From: Microbacterium sp. SD291
GTDB taxonomy: Bacteria; Actinomycetota; Actinomycetes; Actinomycetales; Microbacteriaceae
Direction of reading: 5' to 3'
DNA length: 64,000 bases
Assembly: GCF_017355365.1 (NCBI RefSeq)
Contig: NZ_JADIJR010000011.1
Coordinates: 55,792 to 119,791 of the forward strand
Below are positions 16,051-25,501 of the stretch, one piece after another (within the stretch, counting starts at the first letter, position 1; every line of letters begins with the position of its first letter). A model generated the notes under the pieces. That model saw nothing but the letters and a program-made list of their open reading frames with translations, was not told where the DNA came from and did not search any database. Made by a program: the position numbers and the translations under genes.

Positions 16051-17715
16051 ATGAACCCTGAAACGCTCGCCGAAGCCCTCCTCGCCGTCCTCGCACCACT
16101 CAACGAGGAACGACGTCCCGGCGAGCCGCTCGCGCTCGCAGCATCCGACATCGTGTTCGAGCGCCCGCGCAACCGCGACCACGGCGACTGGGCCTCGAAC
16201 ATCGCGATGCGCCTCGCGAAGCCGTTCGGCACGAACCCGCGCGATCTCGCCCAGCAGATCGCCGACGGTCTCGCACAGGTCGACGGCGTCGCCAGCGCCG
16301 AGGTCGCAGGCCCCGGGTTCATCAACATCCGCCTCGACGCCGCGGCCGCCGGCGCGCTCGCGAAGACGATCGTCGACGCCGGCGCCGCGTACGGACACAA
16401 CGACACCCAGGCCGGGCGCTCGATCAACATCGAGTTCGTCAGCGCGAACCCGACCGGTCCGCTGCACATCGGCCACACGCGCTGGGCGGCGCTCGGCGAC
16501 GCGATCGCACGCGTGCTCGCCGCCTCCGGCGCGACGGTGGCGCGGGAGTTCTACATCAACGACGCCGGCGCCCAGATGGAGCGCTTCGCCGCGTCGATCG
16601 TCGCCGCAGCGAACGGGCAGCCCACGCCGGAGGGCGGCTACGCCGGCAGCTACATCGGCGACCTCGCGACCCGCGTGATCGCCGCACGCCCGGAGTTCCT
16701 CGAGCTCCCGGCCGACGAGCAGCAGCTCGTCGCGCGTGAGCTCGGCTACGAGTACCAGCTCGCCGAGCAGCAGGACTCGCTGTCGAAGTTCAACGTCGAC
16801 TTCGACGTCTGGTTCTCCGAGCGCACGCTCCACGCGAAGAACGACGACGGCGTGAGCCTCGTCGATCAGGCCGTCGACCGCCTGCGCGAGCAGGGCCACG
16901 TGCTCGATCAGGATGACGCCGTGTGGGTGCGCACCACCGATTTCGGCGACGACAAGGACCGTGTCATCCGCCGCTCCAACGGCGAGTACACGTACTTCGC
17001 CGCCGACGCCGCCTACTACCTGAACAAGGGCGACCGCGGCTTCGAGCACAAGATCTACCTGCTGGGAGCCGATCACCACGGCTACGTGCACCGCCTCAAG
17101 GCGCTCGCGGGCGCGGCAGGAGACGACCCGGAGAAGGACGTCGAGGTGCTGATCGGCCAGCTGGTGTCGGTCGGCGGGGCCCGCCTCAGCAAGCGCGCGG
17201 GCAACATCATCGAGATGGACGACCTGCGCGAATGGCTCGGCACCGACGCCCTGCGCTACTCCCTCGAGCGTTCGCCCGCGGACTCGCCGCTCGCCCTCGA
17301 CCCGGAGCTGCTGCAGAAGCGCACGAACGACAACCCGGTGTTCTACGTGCAGTACGCCCACGCGCGCACGCACAACGTCGCCCGCAACGCCGCAGACTCC
17401 GGAGTCGACCGCTCCGAGTTCGCGCCCGAGACGCTCACGCACGAGACCGAGGCCGCGCTGCTCGGTGCGCTGCAGGAGTTCCCGCGCATCGTCGCCTTCG
17501 CCGCTGAGGTCCGTGAGCCGCACCGCATCGCGCGCTACCTCGAGGAGCTCGCAGGCCTCTACCACCGCTGGTACGACAACTGCCGAGTCATCCCGCAGGG
17601 CGACGACCCGCTCGAGAGCGTGCACCGCACCCGCCTGTGGCTGAACGACGCCGCGGGCCAGGTGTTCCGCAACGGCCTCGGCCTCCTCGGCGTGTCGGCA
17701 CCGGAGCGGATGTAG
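16051..17715 (+). CDS. argS: Arginyl-tRNA synthetase
   Basis: 554 aa, class I synthetase. N-terminal additional domain (about 1-110) for tRNA D-loop contact, then SANPTGPLHIGHTRW with the HIGH motif (about 134-145), and the Rossmann catalytic core. The KMSKS-equivalent reads GARLSKRAGNII (about 377-388), the degenerate form usual in this family. C-terminal helical anticodon-binding (DALR) domain ends at SAPERM. It attaches arginine to tRNA-Arg, including the tRNA-Arg(CCG) encoded just upstream on the other strand. The stop TAG overlaps the GTG of the next gene by one base. Confidence 0.97.
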   Translation: MNPETLAEALLAVLAPLNEERRPGEPLALAASDIVFERPRNRDHGDWASNIAMRLAKPFGTNPRDLAQQIADGLAQVDGVASAEVAGPGFINIRLDAAAAGALAKTIVDAGAAYGHNDTQAGRSINIEFVSANPTGPLHIGHTRWAALGDAIARVLAASGATVAREFYINDAGAQMERFAASIVAAANGQPTPEGGYAGSYIGDLATRVIAARPEFLELPADEQQLVARELGYEYQLAEQQDSLSKFNVDFDVWFSERTLHAKNDDGVSLVDQAVDRLREQGHVLDQDDAVWVRTTDFGDDKDRVIRRSNGEYTYFAADAAYYLNKGDRGFEHKIYLLGADHHGYVHRLKALAGAAGDDPEKDVEVLIGQLVSVGGARLSKRAGNIIEMDDLREWLGTDALRYSLERSPADSPLALDPELLQKRTNDNPVFYVQYAHARTHNVARNAADSGVDRSEFAPETLTHETEAALLGALQEFPRIVAFAAEVREPHRIARYLEELAGLYHRWYDNCRVIPQGDDPLESVHRTRLWLNDAAGQVFRNGLGLLGVSAPERM

Positions 17716-18497
17716 TGGTCGATCCCGGCGGGGGATTCGCCCCGGCGAAGCGCCGGCGGCGCTGGCCGTGGGTGCTCCTGGTCGTCGTGGTGCTGCTCGC
17801 GGCTCTCGTGGTCGCGGCGGAGTTCGTCGCCAGGGCGGTTCTCCCCGGCATCGTGCGCGGACTCGTCATCGAACAGCTCGACCTGCCCGCGGATCAGCAG
17901 CTCGACGTCGAGGCCGACGGCATCCTGCTGCCCCAGCTCCTCGCCGGAAGGCTCGACCGCCTGGACCTGTCGACCGAGTCGGTGACGCTCGAGGGCATCA
18001 CCGGCGCCGCCGATGTCACCGCGACCGGCATCCCGTTGCAGGGCGGCGACCTGGCCGGCGCCTCCGGCACCATCCGGGTCGACCAGGCCGAGTTCACGAG
18101 CCTGCTCGCCGGCACCGACCTGCCCATCGACGAGGTCGCGTTCGAGGCCCCGAACGCGACGGTGAGCGGGTCCGTGGCGGTCTTCGGCGCGAACATCCCT
18201 GTGTCGCTCACGCTCACACCCGGTGCGGTCGACGGCGACCTTGAGCTCACCCCGGTGAGACTCGGCATCGGCGGGATGGAGGTCGACGCCGCGCAGGTCG
18301 GGTCGAGTCTCGGCGAGCTGGGGGAGCGCCTCACGCAGCCGCAGCGCATCTGCATCGCGGATCAGCTCCCGGCCGGGCTCACCCTCGTCGGCCTCGCGAT
18401 CGAGGGCAGCCAGGCCGTCATCGACATCGACGTGAACGGTGCGATCGTCACGGATCAGAGCCTTCTGGAGAAGGGCGCGTGCCCGGGCCGCAGCTGA
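17715..18497 (+). CDS. LmeA-like (DUF2993) lipid-binding exported protein
   Basis: 260 aa, GTG start overlapping the argS stop by one base. Basic N-terminus (AKRRRRWPW), a transmembrane or signal helix (about 17-38), then a beta-rich DUF2993 domain: QLDLPADQQLDVEADGILLPQLLAGRLDRLDLS. In mycobacteria the DUF2993 protein LmeA is a periplasmic phospholipid-binding protein needed for lipomannan elongation. The same extracytoplasmic lipid-handling role is inferred here but not shown. It is coupled to argS by overlap. Confidence 0.72.
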   Translation: MVDPGGGFAPAKRRRRWPWVLLVVVVLLAALVVAAEFVARAVLPGIVRGLVIEQLDLPADQQLDVEADGILLPQLLAGRLDRLDLSTESVTLEGITGAADVTATGIPLQGGDLAGASGTIRVDQAEFTSLLAGTDLPIDEVAFEAPNATVSGSVAVFGANIPVSLTLTPGAVDGDLELTPVRLGIGGMEVDAAQVGSSLGELGERLTQPQRICIADQLPAGLTLVGLAIEGSQAVIDIDVNGAIVTDQSLLEKGACPGRS

Positions 18498-18509
18498 TCG
18501 CCGCTGAGC

Positions 18510-19547
18510 TCAGAAGCCGTCCTTCACCGCCTTCTGCGCCGCGCGGAGCTCGGTCGTGGCGACGGCGACCTCCGCCTCGGCCCGCTGCACGCGCCGCTGC
18601 GCGAAGGTTGTGGCCGCGAAGCGGGCGTGCACGCGGTCGCGCCGCTCATCCTCGCCGGTGACGATGTAGGCACAGGCGATCAGGATGACCTGGGCCGACA
18701 GGTTGAGCCAGATCAGCAGGGCCAGCAGCGAGGCGAAGGACGCCAGCAGCGGGTTGCTCGTGGCGCCGCCGACGAACAGCCCTGACAGCTCCTGCAGCAC
18801 CAGGAGGCCGATCGCGCCGATCAGGGCGCCGCTCCAGAGCGAGCGCGGCGACGGCCGCACGCCGGACAGCACCAGGAACACCCCGGCGATCAGCACGGCA
18901 TCCAGCGCGAACACGACGGCGAGGGACAGCAGGCGGATGCTCCACGTCGACACCGCCGAGTCCTCGGGCAGGCCGAGGAGGCCGCTCAGCCAGCCGACGC
19001 CGAGGCGTCCCGCGAACGTGAGTGCGGCAGCGAGCACGAACGACGCGCCGATCCCGACGGCGAGCATCAGGTTGCGCAGCAGCACCCAGATCCAGAGCGC
19101 GTCGGCCTGCGCAGTGGAGGCCAGCACCCGCACCGCGGTGCGGAGCGACCCGATCGCTCCGAGCGCGGAACCCGCCAGCACGACGACCGAGACGGCTCCG
19201 GCGATCGAGAGCGACACGGGTTCCCGCAGGTCGGACGGCTTCACGACGCCGTCCTCGCCGATCAGCCCGGGGATCACCGACTGCACGGCCCCGAGGATCG
19301 CGTCCCACGCCACCGGGTTGCCGGAGAGCCACAGCGCTGCGATCGAGAAGCCGAGGAGCACGCCGGCGAAGACGCTGAACAGCGCCCGGTAGGTCACGCT
19401 GTCCGCGAGCATGGGGCCCCGGCGCTCGACGTAGAGCAGCACGGCGCGCACCGGCTTGCGGGCCAGCGCCCACCGGATCACGGCCGCGACAGCACGGGGA
19501 ATCGGAGCGGGGCGGGCCGCGGCTTCGGCGTCTGATTCGGCATCCAT
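18510..19547 (-). CDS. YihY/BrkB family inner membrane protein
   Basis: 345 aa from ATG 19547. Six to eight transmembrane helices lie between residues 40 and 290 with the family start RRGPMLADSVTYRALFSVFAGVLLG, typical of YihY/virulence factor BrkB proteins (often misannotated as ribonuclease BN). The C-terminal about 50 residues (ERRDRVHARFAATTFAQRR...) form a charged cytoplasmic helix. Function unclear. Upstream in-frame GTGs exist at 19550 and 19556; ATG was chosen because TAGGGT lies 7 bases upstream, matching the leaderless pattern. Convergent with the LmeA-like gene. Confidence 0.83.
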   Translation of the reverse strand: MDAESDAEAAARPAPIPRAVAAVIRWALARKPVRAVLLYVERRGPMLADSVTYRALFSVFAGVLLGFSIAALWLSGNPVAWDAILGAVQSVIPGLIGEDGVVKPSDLREPVSLSIAGAVSVVVLAGSALGAIGSLRTAVRVLASTAQADALWIWVLLRNLMLAVGIGASFVLAAALTFAGRLGVGWLSGLLGLPEDSAVSTWSIRLLSLAVVFALDAVLIAGVFLVLSGVRPSPRSLWSGALIGAIGLLVLQELSGLFVGGATSNPLLASFASLLALLIWLNLSAQVILIACAYIVTGEDERRDRVHARFAATTFAQRRVQRAEAEVAVATTELRAAQKAVKDGF

Positions 19548-19554
19548 CACTCCC

Positions 19555-19560
19555 ACCCTA
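19555..19560 (-). promoter_or_regulatory. -10 element of leaderless promoter (YihY-like gene)
   Basis: Minus-strand TAGGGT, 7 bases before ATG 19547. Confidence 0.45.
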
Positions 19561-19633
19561 TGAGCTGGGACTGTGCCGGCGCAGGGGGTTGACGCAGCGC
19601 GTCACCGAGGCGGGTCCGGCGCGGCAGGTGCCC

Positions 19634-19639
19634 TAGAAT
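19634..19639 (+). promoter_or_regulatory. -10 element, lysA-hom-thrB operon
   Basis: TAGAAT matches the -10 consensus well and lies 58 bases before the proposed lysA start, giving a leader of about 50 nt. No convincing -35 at 16-18 bases. Confidence 0.45.
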
Positions 19640-19697
19640 CGGGTCATCCTCGAAGTGCGCGTGCCCGAGACGCGTTCCGTCCCACGATTGGTGCTCC

Positions 19698-21125
19698 TTG
19701 CTTTCCCCTGCCGATTCGATCGTCCCGGAATGGCTCGTCGTGCCCGACGACGCGAACGATCTCGCAGTCGCCGTGTGGCCGGCATCCGCCACTCGCGACG
19801 CCGACGGAGCGCTCGTGCTCGCCGGCATCCGCGCGACGACGCTCGCGCAGACCTACGGCACTCCGTTGCTCGTGATCGACGAGGACGAGGTGCGCACCAG
19901 GGCCAGGGCGTTCCGGCTGGCGTTCGACGCCGCCGCAGGCGACAACGGCACGACGGCCCAGGTCTATTACGCCGGAAAGGCCTTCCTCTGCGCGACCGTC
20001 GCCCGCTGGGTGGTCGATGAGGGCCTCCGGGTCGACGTGTGCACAGGGGGAGAGCTCGAGGTCGCCCTGGCCGCGGGCGTCGCGCCAGGGTCGATCGGGT
20101 TCCACGGCAACAACAAGTCCGTCGCCGAGCTCGAGCGGGCGGTCGCCGTCGGCGTCGGCACGATCATCGTGGACAGCGCGATCGAGATCGAGCGCCTCGC
20201 GGCGATCACAGCGCGCGTCGACACCGCCCAGCGAGTGCTCGTCCGCGTCATCAGCGGCGTGCACGCCGAGACCCACGACTTCCTCGCCACCGCGCACGAG
20301 GATCAGAAGTTCGGCTTCCCGCTGCCGGAGGCCGAGGCCGCCGTGGCCCGGATCCGCGAGATCCCCGGCCTGGAGTTCGCCGGACTCCACTGCCACATCG
20401 GCTCGCAGATCTTCGGCGTCGCAGGCTTCCGCGAATCGGCGTCGCGCGTGCTCGAGCTGCACGCAGCTCTCCTCGAGGGCGGACCTGTGCCGCAGCTGAA
20501 CCTCGGCGGCGGATTCGGCATCGCCTACACGCGTGTCGACGACCCGACGCCCATCGAGACCCTCGCCGGCGAGATCGTCGCCGCGGTCGCCGAGGGGTGC
20601 GCGGCGCGCGGCATCCCGCTGCCGGCGCTCTCCTTCGAACCCGGGCGGGCGATCGTCGGCACCGCCGGCGTGACCCTGTACGAAGTCGGCACGACGAAGG
20701 ACGTCGAGCTCGACTCCGGGGCGACGCGGCGCTACGTCAGCGTCGACGGCGGCATGAGCGACAACGCGCGGACGGCGCTGTACGGCGCCCAGTTCTCCGC
20801 CCGCCTCGCCTCCCGCGCCGGCATCGGCGCCCCGCAGCTCAGCCGCGTCGTCGGCAAGCATTGCGAATCCGGCGACATCGTCGTCGACCACGAGTACCTG
20901 CCGGCGGATCTCGCCCCCGGCGACCTCCTAGCGGTCCCGTCGACCGGGGCCTACTGCGCTGCGCTCTCGAACAACTACAACCACGTGCCCCGGCCTCCGA
21001 TCGTCGCAGTCCGCGACGGCAGGGCCGGCGTCATCGTGCGAGGGGAGACCGTCGCCGACCTGCTGTCGCGCGATGCGGGTCTCGAGACAGGAACGATGAA
21101 CCACGATGAAGGAGTGGCCGAATGA
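19698..21125 (+). CDS. lysA: Diaminopimelate decarboxylase
   Basis: 475 aa. PLP-dependent fold III decarboxylase that converts meso-diaminopimelate to L-lysine. Visible motifs: QVYYAGKAFLC with the PLP Lys (about 97), HCHIGSQI (about 232-239), NLGGGFG phosphate-binding loop (about 269-275), EPGRAIV (about 315-321) and the C-terminal DNARTALYGAQFSA segment. The start is a TTG with no good ribosome site; length supports it, but a slightly different start is possible. The stop overlaps the ATG of hom (ATGA). This product matters both for protein Lys and, in this family, for Lys-type peptidoglycan. Confidence 0.95.
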   Translation: MLSPADSIVPEWLVVPDDANDLAVAVWPASATRDADGALVLAGIRATTLAQTYGTPLLVIDEDEVRTRARAFRLAFDAAAGDNGTTAQVYYAGKAFLCATVARWVVDEGLRVDVCTGGELEVALAAGVAPGSIGFHGNNKSVAELERAVAVGVGTIIVDSAIEIERLAAITARVDTAQRVLVRVISGVHAETHDFLATAHEDQKFGFPLPEAEAAVARIREIPGLEFAGLHCHIGSQIFGVAGFRESASRVLELHAALLEGGPVPQLNLGGGFGIAYTRVDDPTPIETLAGEIVAAVAEGCAARGIPLPALSFEPGRAIVGTAGVTLYEVGTTKDVELDSGATRRYVSVDGGMSDNARTALYGAQFSARLASRAGIGAPQLSRVVGKHCESGDIVVDHEYLPADLAPGDLLAVPSTGAYCAALSNNYNHVPRPPIVAVRDGRAGVIVRGETVADLLSRDAGLETGTMNHDEGVAE

Positions 21126-22426
21126 CTGAGTACCGACGACTTCGGGTGGCGCTGCTGGGCGCCGGAGCGGTCGGCTCCCAGGTCGCAGCCCTCCTGCTGC
21201 GCCACGGCGACGAGCTCGCCGACCGCGCGGGCGCATCGCTCGAGCTCGCAGGCATCGCCGTGCGAGACCTCGACGCGCAGCGCGACGTGGACCTGCCGAA
21301 GGAGCTGTTCACCACGGATGCCGAGTCGCTGATCCTCGGATCCGACATCGTGATCGAGCTGATCGGCGGGATCGAGCCCGCGCGCACGAGCATCCTCCAG
21401 GCGATCGGCTCGGGAGCCGACGTGGTCACGGCCAACAAGGCGCTGCTCGCGACCCATGGCCCCGAGCTGTTCGAGGCGGCCGACCGGGTCGGGGCATCCG
21501 TGTACTACGAGGCCGCCGCGGCGGGCGCCATCCCGATCATCCGTCCGCTGCGCGACTCGCTCGCCGGCGACCGCGTCGTCCGCATCATGGGGATCGTCAA
21601 CGGCACCACGAACTACATCCTCGACCGGATGGACACCGAGGGCGCCGACTTCGCCGACGTCCTCGCCGATGCCCAGCGTCTCGGCTACGCGGAGTCCGAC
21701 CCCACGGCCGACGTCGAGGGTTATGACGCCGCTCAGAAGGCGGCGATCCTCGCGAGCCTCGCGTTCCACACCGCGGTGCCGCTCGACGCCGTGCACCGCG
21801 AGGGCATCACCTCGGTGACGGCCTCCATGATCCAGGAGGCCCGCACCGCCGGCTTCGTGATCAAGCTGCTCGCCGTCTGCGAGCGCATCGAGGCGAACGG
21901 CACCGAGTCGATCTCGGTGCGCGTGTACCCGGCGCTGGTGCCGCAGTCGCACCCGCTGGCGTCCGTGCACGGCGCGAACAATGCCGTGTTCGTCGAGGCG
22001 GAGGCGGCCGGCTCGCTGATGTTCTACGGCGCGGGCGCCGGTGGCGTGCAGACGGCATCCGCGGTCCTCGGCGACGTGGTCTCGGCGGCGCGCCGTCACA
22101 TCGCCGGAGGCGTGGGAGTCGGCGAATCCACCAGGGCCAACCTGCCGGTCGTGCCGATCGGCCATGTGACCACCCGCTACCAGATCACGCTCGAGGTCTC
22201 CGACGCGACCGGCGTGCTCGCGACCGTCGCCGGCATCCTCAGCGACGGGGGCGTCTCTGTCGCGACGGTCGTGCAGACCGTCGAGGGCGAGGACGAGCCG
22301 ACGGCCCGTCTCGTGATCGGCACGCACCGCGCCACAGAGGAGGCGCTGAGCGCGACGGTCGACGCGCTGGCGGCGACCTCCGTCGTCGAGCGCGTCGTCT
22401 CCGTGCTGCGCGTGGAAGGCGAGTGA
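21122..22426 (+). CDS. hom: Homoserine dehydrogenase
   Basis: 434 aa. N-terminal NAD(P)-binding fold with VALLGAGAVGSQVAALL (about 8-24), then DVVTANKALLATHG with the catalytic-region Lys (about 105), and the catalytic domain segment GIVNGTTNYILDRM (about 160-173) followed by GYAESDPTADVEGYDAAQK, the classic signature. A C-terminal ACT domain (about 350-430, starting YQITLEVSDATGVLA) gives feedback inhibition by threonine in this group. Reduces aspartate-4-semialdehyde to homoserine. Overlaps lysA and thrB by 4 bases each, indicating coupled translation. Confidence 0.97.
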   Translation: MTEYRRLRVALLGAGAVGSQVAALLLRHGDELADRAGASLELAGIAVRDLDAQRDVDLPKELFTTDAESLILGSDIVIELIGGIEPARTSILQAIGSGADVVTANKALLATHGPELFEAADRVGASVYYEAAAAGAIPIIRPLRDSLAGDRVVRIMGIVNGTTNYILDRMDTEGADFADVLADAQRLGYAESDPTADVEGYDAAQKAAILASLAFHTAVPLDAVHREGITSVTASMIQEARTAGFVIKLLAVCERIEANGTESISVRVYPALVPQSHPLASVHGANNAVFVEAEAAGSLMFYGAGAGGVQTASAVLGDVVSAARRHIAGGVGVGESTRANLPVVPIGHVTTRYQITLEVSDATGVLATVAGILSDGGVSVATVVQTVEGEDEPTARLVIGTHRATEEALSATVDALAATSVVERVVSVLRVEGE

Positions 22427-23415
22427 GGATGCCGGTCGGCCGCACCGTCGAGGTCACCGTCCCCGCGACCAGCGCGAACCTCGGTCCCGGCTTCGACACC
22501 CTCGGACTCGCCCTCAGCGTCTACGACACCCTGGTGGTCACCGAGCGCCCCGCCGGTGAGCTCGAGATCGAGGTCTCCGGCACCGGTGCCGAGGAGATCC
22601 CGCGGGACGCCTCGAACCTTATCGTCAGGACCGTCGCGCACGTGTACGCCGACGTCGGCAGGCCGGCTCCCGGCCTGCGCATCGTCGCGGAGAACGGGGT
22701 ACCGCACGGCCGGGGGCTCGGCTCCTCGGGTGCGGCGGTCACCGCCGGCATCCTCGCGGCCAAGGGCCTGCTGGAAGGCGACGTCGAGTTCAGCGAGACC
22801 GATCTGCTCCGCCTCGCGACGGAGCTGGAGGGGCACCCCGACAACGTCGCCCCGGCTCTGTTCGGCGGCCTCACCATCGCCTGGGTGGGAGAGCGCGGAC
22901 CGCAGCACAAGAAGCTTCTGGTGCACAGGGGCGTCTCGCCGCTCGTGCTCGTGCCGTCGTACACGATGTCGACGTCGAAGGCGCGCTCGCTGCAGCCGCC
23001 GCACGTCTCCACCGCCGATGCCGTCTTCAACGTGTCCCGTTCGGCGCTGCTGATCGCCGCGCTGATGCAGAGCCCCGAGCTGCTGCTCGACGCCACGGCC
23101 GACCGACTGCATCAGGACTACCGCGCGGAGGCCATGCCGGAGACGCAGAAGCTGGTGCAGACGCTGCGCAGGGCCGGCTTCGCCGCGGTGGTCTCAGGCG
23201 CTGGTCCCAGCGTGCTCGTGCTCGCCGACGGGCCCGGCAGCCGCCAGGACGCCGTCGAGCTCGCGAACGCCACGACCGACACCCCGTGGGACGCGCTCCT
23301 GCTCGCGGTCGACGTGCGTGGTGGTACAGTGGAGGCTCGAGCGGAGGGCTCCACGCAACTGCGTGAATCTGGCCCCATTGCAACTCTTGCAAGACCCGCA
23401 CGCAAACCCCTATGA
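22423..23415 (+). CDS. thrB: Homoserine kinase
   Basis: 330 aa from GTG 22423 (overlapping the hom stop as GTGA); an ATG two codons later is the alternative. GHMP kinase: VTVPATSANLGPGFDTLG near the N-terminus and the phosphate loop HGRGLGSSGAAVTAGI (about 96-111). Phosphorylates homoserine on the way to threonine. No thrC follows; the next gene is rho. The last 30 or so residues (after VDVRGGTVEA) exceed the usual family length of about 310 aa and overlap what looks like the rho promoter and leader. Confidence 0.95.
   Translation: MRMPVGRTVEVTVPATSANLGPGFDTLGLALSVYDTLVVTERPAGELEIEVSGTGAEEIPRDASNLIVRTVAHVYADVGRPAPGLRIVAENGVPHGRGLGSSGAAVTAGILAAKGLLEGDVEFSETDLLRLATELEGHPDNVAPALFGGLTIAWVGERGPQHKKLLVHRGVSPLVLVPSYTMSTSKARSLQPPHVSTADAVFNVSRSALLIAALMQSPELLLDATADRLHQDYRAEAMPETQKLVQTLRRAGFAAVVSGAGPSVLVLADGPGSRQDAVELANATTDTPWDALLLAVDVRGGTVEARAEGSTQLRESGPIATLARPARKPL
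23325..23330 (+). promoter_or_regulatory. Extended -10 element, rho promoter inside thrB
   Basis: TGGTACAGT (extended TGN plus TACAGT) lies within the 3' end of thrB, about 190 bases before the rho start. This would give rho a long leader containing small inverted repeats such as CACGC-AACT-GCGTG. Long leaders are common for autoregulated rho genes. Confidence 0.4.
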
Positions 23416-23522
23416 CACACGTGTCAAGGCTGGCTGGCGCCGAGCGTCAGCCCGTGCGATCGCGCGCAGCACCCGTTGTGCGCGTACACGCTCATGTCCC
23501 CGAGACCGAAGAGGGAGTACTC

Positions 23523-25490
23523 GTGGAGAATTTCTCCGAGACCCAGAACGACCAGACGGCTTCGGTCGTCGAGGCTCCGGCCGCTGCCGCCGTGAGCACT
23601 GAGGCGACCGCTCCGGCGCGCAAGCGCGCGCCGCGCCGCGCCACCACCGCGACCGCGGCGGCGAAGACGGCGAAGGCCGCCGCAGGCGATGCCGCCGAGG
23701 CTCCTGCCGCCGCCGCCGAGGCGCCCGCCGCCGCCGACGCGACCGACGCCGCTCCGAAGGCGAAGGCGCCGCGTCGCAGTCGCGCGAAGAAGGCCGATGC
23801 CGCAGACGCTCCCGCCGCGGAGGCTCCTGCCGCCGAGGCGCCCGCCGAGAAGGCCGCCGCGAAGACCGCGGAGGCTCCGGCCGAGAATCCGACGGAAGCT
23901 CCCGCCGCTGAAGCCCCGGCTCCCAGGACCACCGGTCGTGGCCGTCGCGCACCCAGGGCCGCAGCCGACGCCGAGGCGCCCGCCGCCGAGAAGCCGGCCG
24001 AGGCCGCACCTGCCGCCGAGGCCGCCTCCGCCGTCGAGAACGCCGCTGCCGCACAGGGCGCCGCCGGCGCCGCAGACTCCGCGGACGGCGATGACCAGGG
24101 CAGCCGCAACCGCAGCCGCAACCGCAGCCGCAACCGCGGACGCGGCCAGAACGGCACCGCAGGCGGGAACGGCGCCGGAAACGGCGCCGGCAACGGCCCG
24201 GAGCAGCAGAACGCCCCCGCCGACGATGACCAGGGGGCAGCTGGCGCCCGCGGACGCCAGCGCAACAAGCGCCGCACCGGCGCCCCGACCGACGAGTTCG
24301 ACACCGAGATCGGCGAGGACGACGTCCTGATCCCGATCGCCGGCATCCTCGACGTGCTCGACAACTACGCGTTCGTGCGCACCACCGGCTACCTCGCCGG
24401 ACCCAGCGACGTCTACGTCTCGCTCGGTCAGGTGAAGAAGTACAACCTGCGCAAGGGCGACGCCGTCGTCGGCTCCATCAAGCAGCCCCGCGAGAACGAG
24501 CAGCAGGGCCGCCAGAAGTACAACGCCCTGGTGAAGGTCGACTCGATCAACGGTCTGTCCGTCGACGATGCGGCCACCCGCGTCGAGTTCGGCAAGCTGA
24601 CCCCCCTCTACCCGCAGGAGCGCCTGCGCCTGGAGACGGCGCCGGAGAAGCTCACGCAGCGCATCATCGACCTGGTCGCCCCGATCGGCAAGGGCCAGCG
24701 CGGCCTGATCGTCGCACCGCCCAAGGCGGGCAAGACGATCGTCCTGCAGCAGATCGCCAACGCGATCGCGCAGAACAACCCCGAGGTGCACCTGATGGTC
24801 GTGCTCGTGGACGAGCGCCCCGAAGAGGTCACCGACATGGAGCGCACGGTCAAGGGCGAGGTCATCGCCTCGACGTTCGACCGCCCAGCCGAGGACCACA
24901 CCACGGTCGCCGAGCTCGCCATCGAGCGTGCCAAGCGCCTGGTCGAGCTGGGCCGCGACGTCGTCGTGCTCCTCGACTCGATCACCCGCCTCGGCCGTGC
25001 GTACAACCTGGCTGCCCCGGCATCCGGTCGCGTGCTCACCGGCGGTGTCGACGCCTCCGCGCTGTACCCGCCCAAGCGCTTCTTCGGTGCCGCCCGCAAC
25101 ATCGAGAACGGCGGATCGCTCACGATCCTCGCCACCGCGCTCGTGGAGACCGGCTCCAAGATGGACGAGGTCATCTTCGAGGAGTTCAAGGGAACCGGCA
25201 ACAGCGAGCTCCGCCTGTCCCGCGCCCTCGCCGACAAGCGGATCTTCCCCGCCGTCGACGTGAACGCGTCGAGCACCCGCCGCGAGGAGATGCTGCTCTC
25301 CGCGGACGAGGTCAAGATCACCTGGAAGCTGCGCCGCGCCCTCGCAGGGCTCGACCAGCAGCAGGCGCTCGAGGTCGTCCTCGGCAAGCTCCGCGAGACG
25401 CACTCGAACGTCGAGTTCCTGGTGCAGATGCAGAAGTCGATCCCGACGCTCCCCTCGGGCGCGCACGGGCACGACAACAACATCCGCTGA
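23523..25490 (+). CDS. rho: Transcription termination factor Rho
   Basis: 655 aa from GTG 23523, preceded by GAGGGAG; reading begins [12 protein letters not shown] longer in-frame start at 23412 was rejected because its extra 37 residues look like noncoding leader. Residues about 15-255 are an Ala/Pro/Glu/Lys-rich then Arg/Asn/Gly-rich low-complexity extension, as in Micrococcus and other actinobacterial Rho proteins. Then the CSD-like primary RNA site (about 268-340), Walker [13 protein letters not shown], Walker B region [16 protein letters not shown], and [20 protein letters not shown] with the Q/R-loop region. Hexameric RNA helicase that releases RNA from polymerase. Confidence 0.97.
   Translation: MENFSETQNDQTASVVEAPAAAAVSTEATAPARKRAPRRATTATAAAKTAKAAAGDAAEAPAAAAEAPAAADATDAAPKAKAPRRSRAKKADAADAPAAEAPAAEAPAEKAAAKTAEAPAENPTEAPAAEAPAPRTTGRGRRAPRAAADAEAPAAEKPAEAAPAAEAASAVENAAAAQGAAGAADSADGDDQGSRNRSRNRSRNRGRGQNGTAGGNGAGNGAGNGPEQQNAPADDDQGAAGARGRQRNKRRTGAPTDEFDTEIGEDDVLIPIAGILDVLDNYAFVRTTGYLAGPSDVYVSLGQVKKYNLRKGDAVVGSIKQPRENEQQGRQKYNALVKVDSINGLSVDDAATRVEFGKLTPLYPQERLRLETAPEKLTQRIIDLVAPIGKGQRGLIVAPPKAGKTIVLQQIANAIAQNNPEVHLMVVLVDERPEEVTDMERTVKGEVIASTFDRPAEDHTTVAELAIERAKRLVELGRDVVVLLDSITRLGRAYNLAAPASGRVLTGGVDASALYPPKRFFGAARNIENGGSLTILATALVETGSKMDEVIFEEFKGTGNSELRLSRALADKRIFPAVDVNASSTRREEMLLSADEVKITWKLRRALAGLDQQQALEVVLGKLRETHSNVEFLVQMQKSIPTLPSGAHGHDNNIR
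24101..24136 (+). repeat. rho: 12-bp tandem repeat x3 inside rho
   Basis: Three perfect copies of CAGCCGCAACCG encode repeated SRNR tetrads in the N-terminal RNA-binding extension, followed by a less perfect GGCGCCGGAAAC run encoding GAGN repeats. Perfect DNA identity suggests recent slippage, so copy number may vary between strains. Confidence 0.8.
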
Positions 25491-25501
25491 GCGGAGCCGC
25501 C

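Noticed and set aside
23412..23522. A longer N-terminus for Rho starting at 23412.
   Set aside because: The extra 37 residues are not Rho-like, and GAGGGAG precedes the GTG at 23523.
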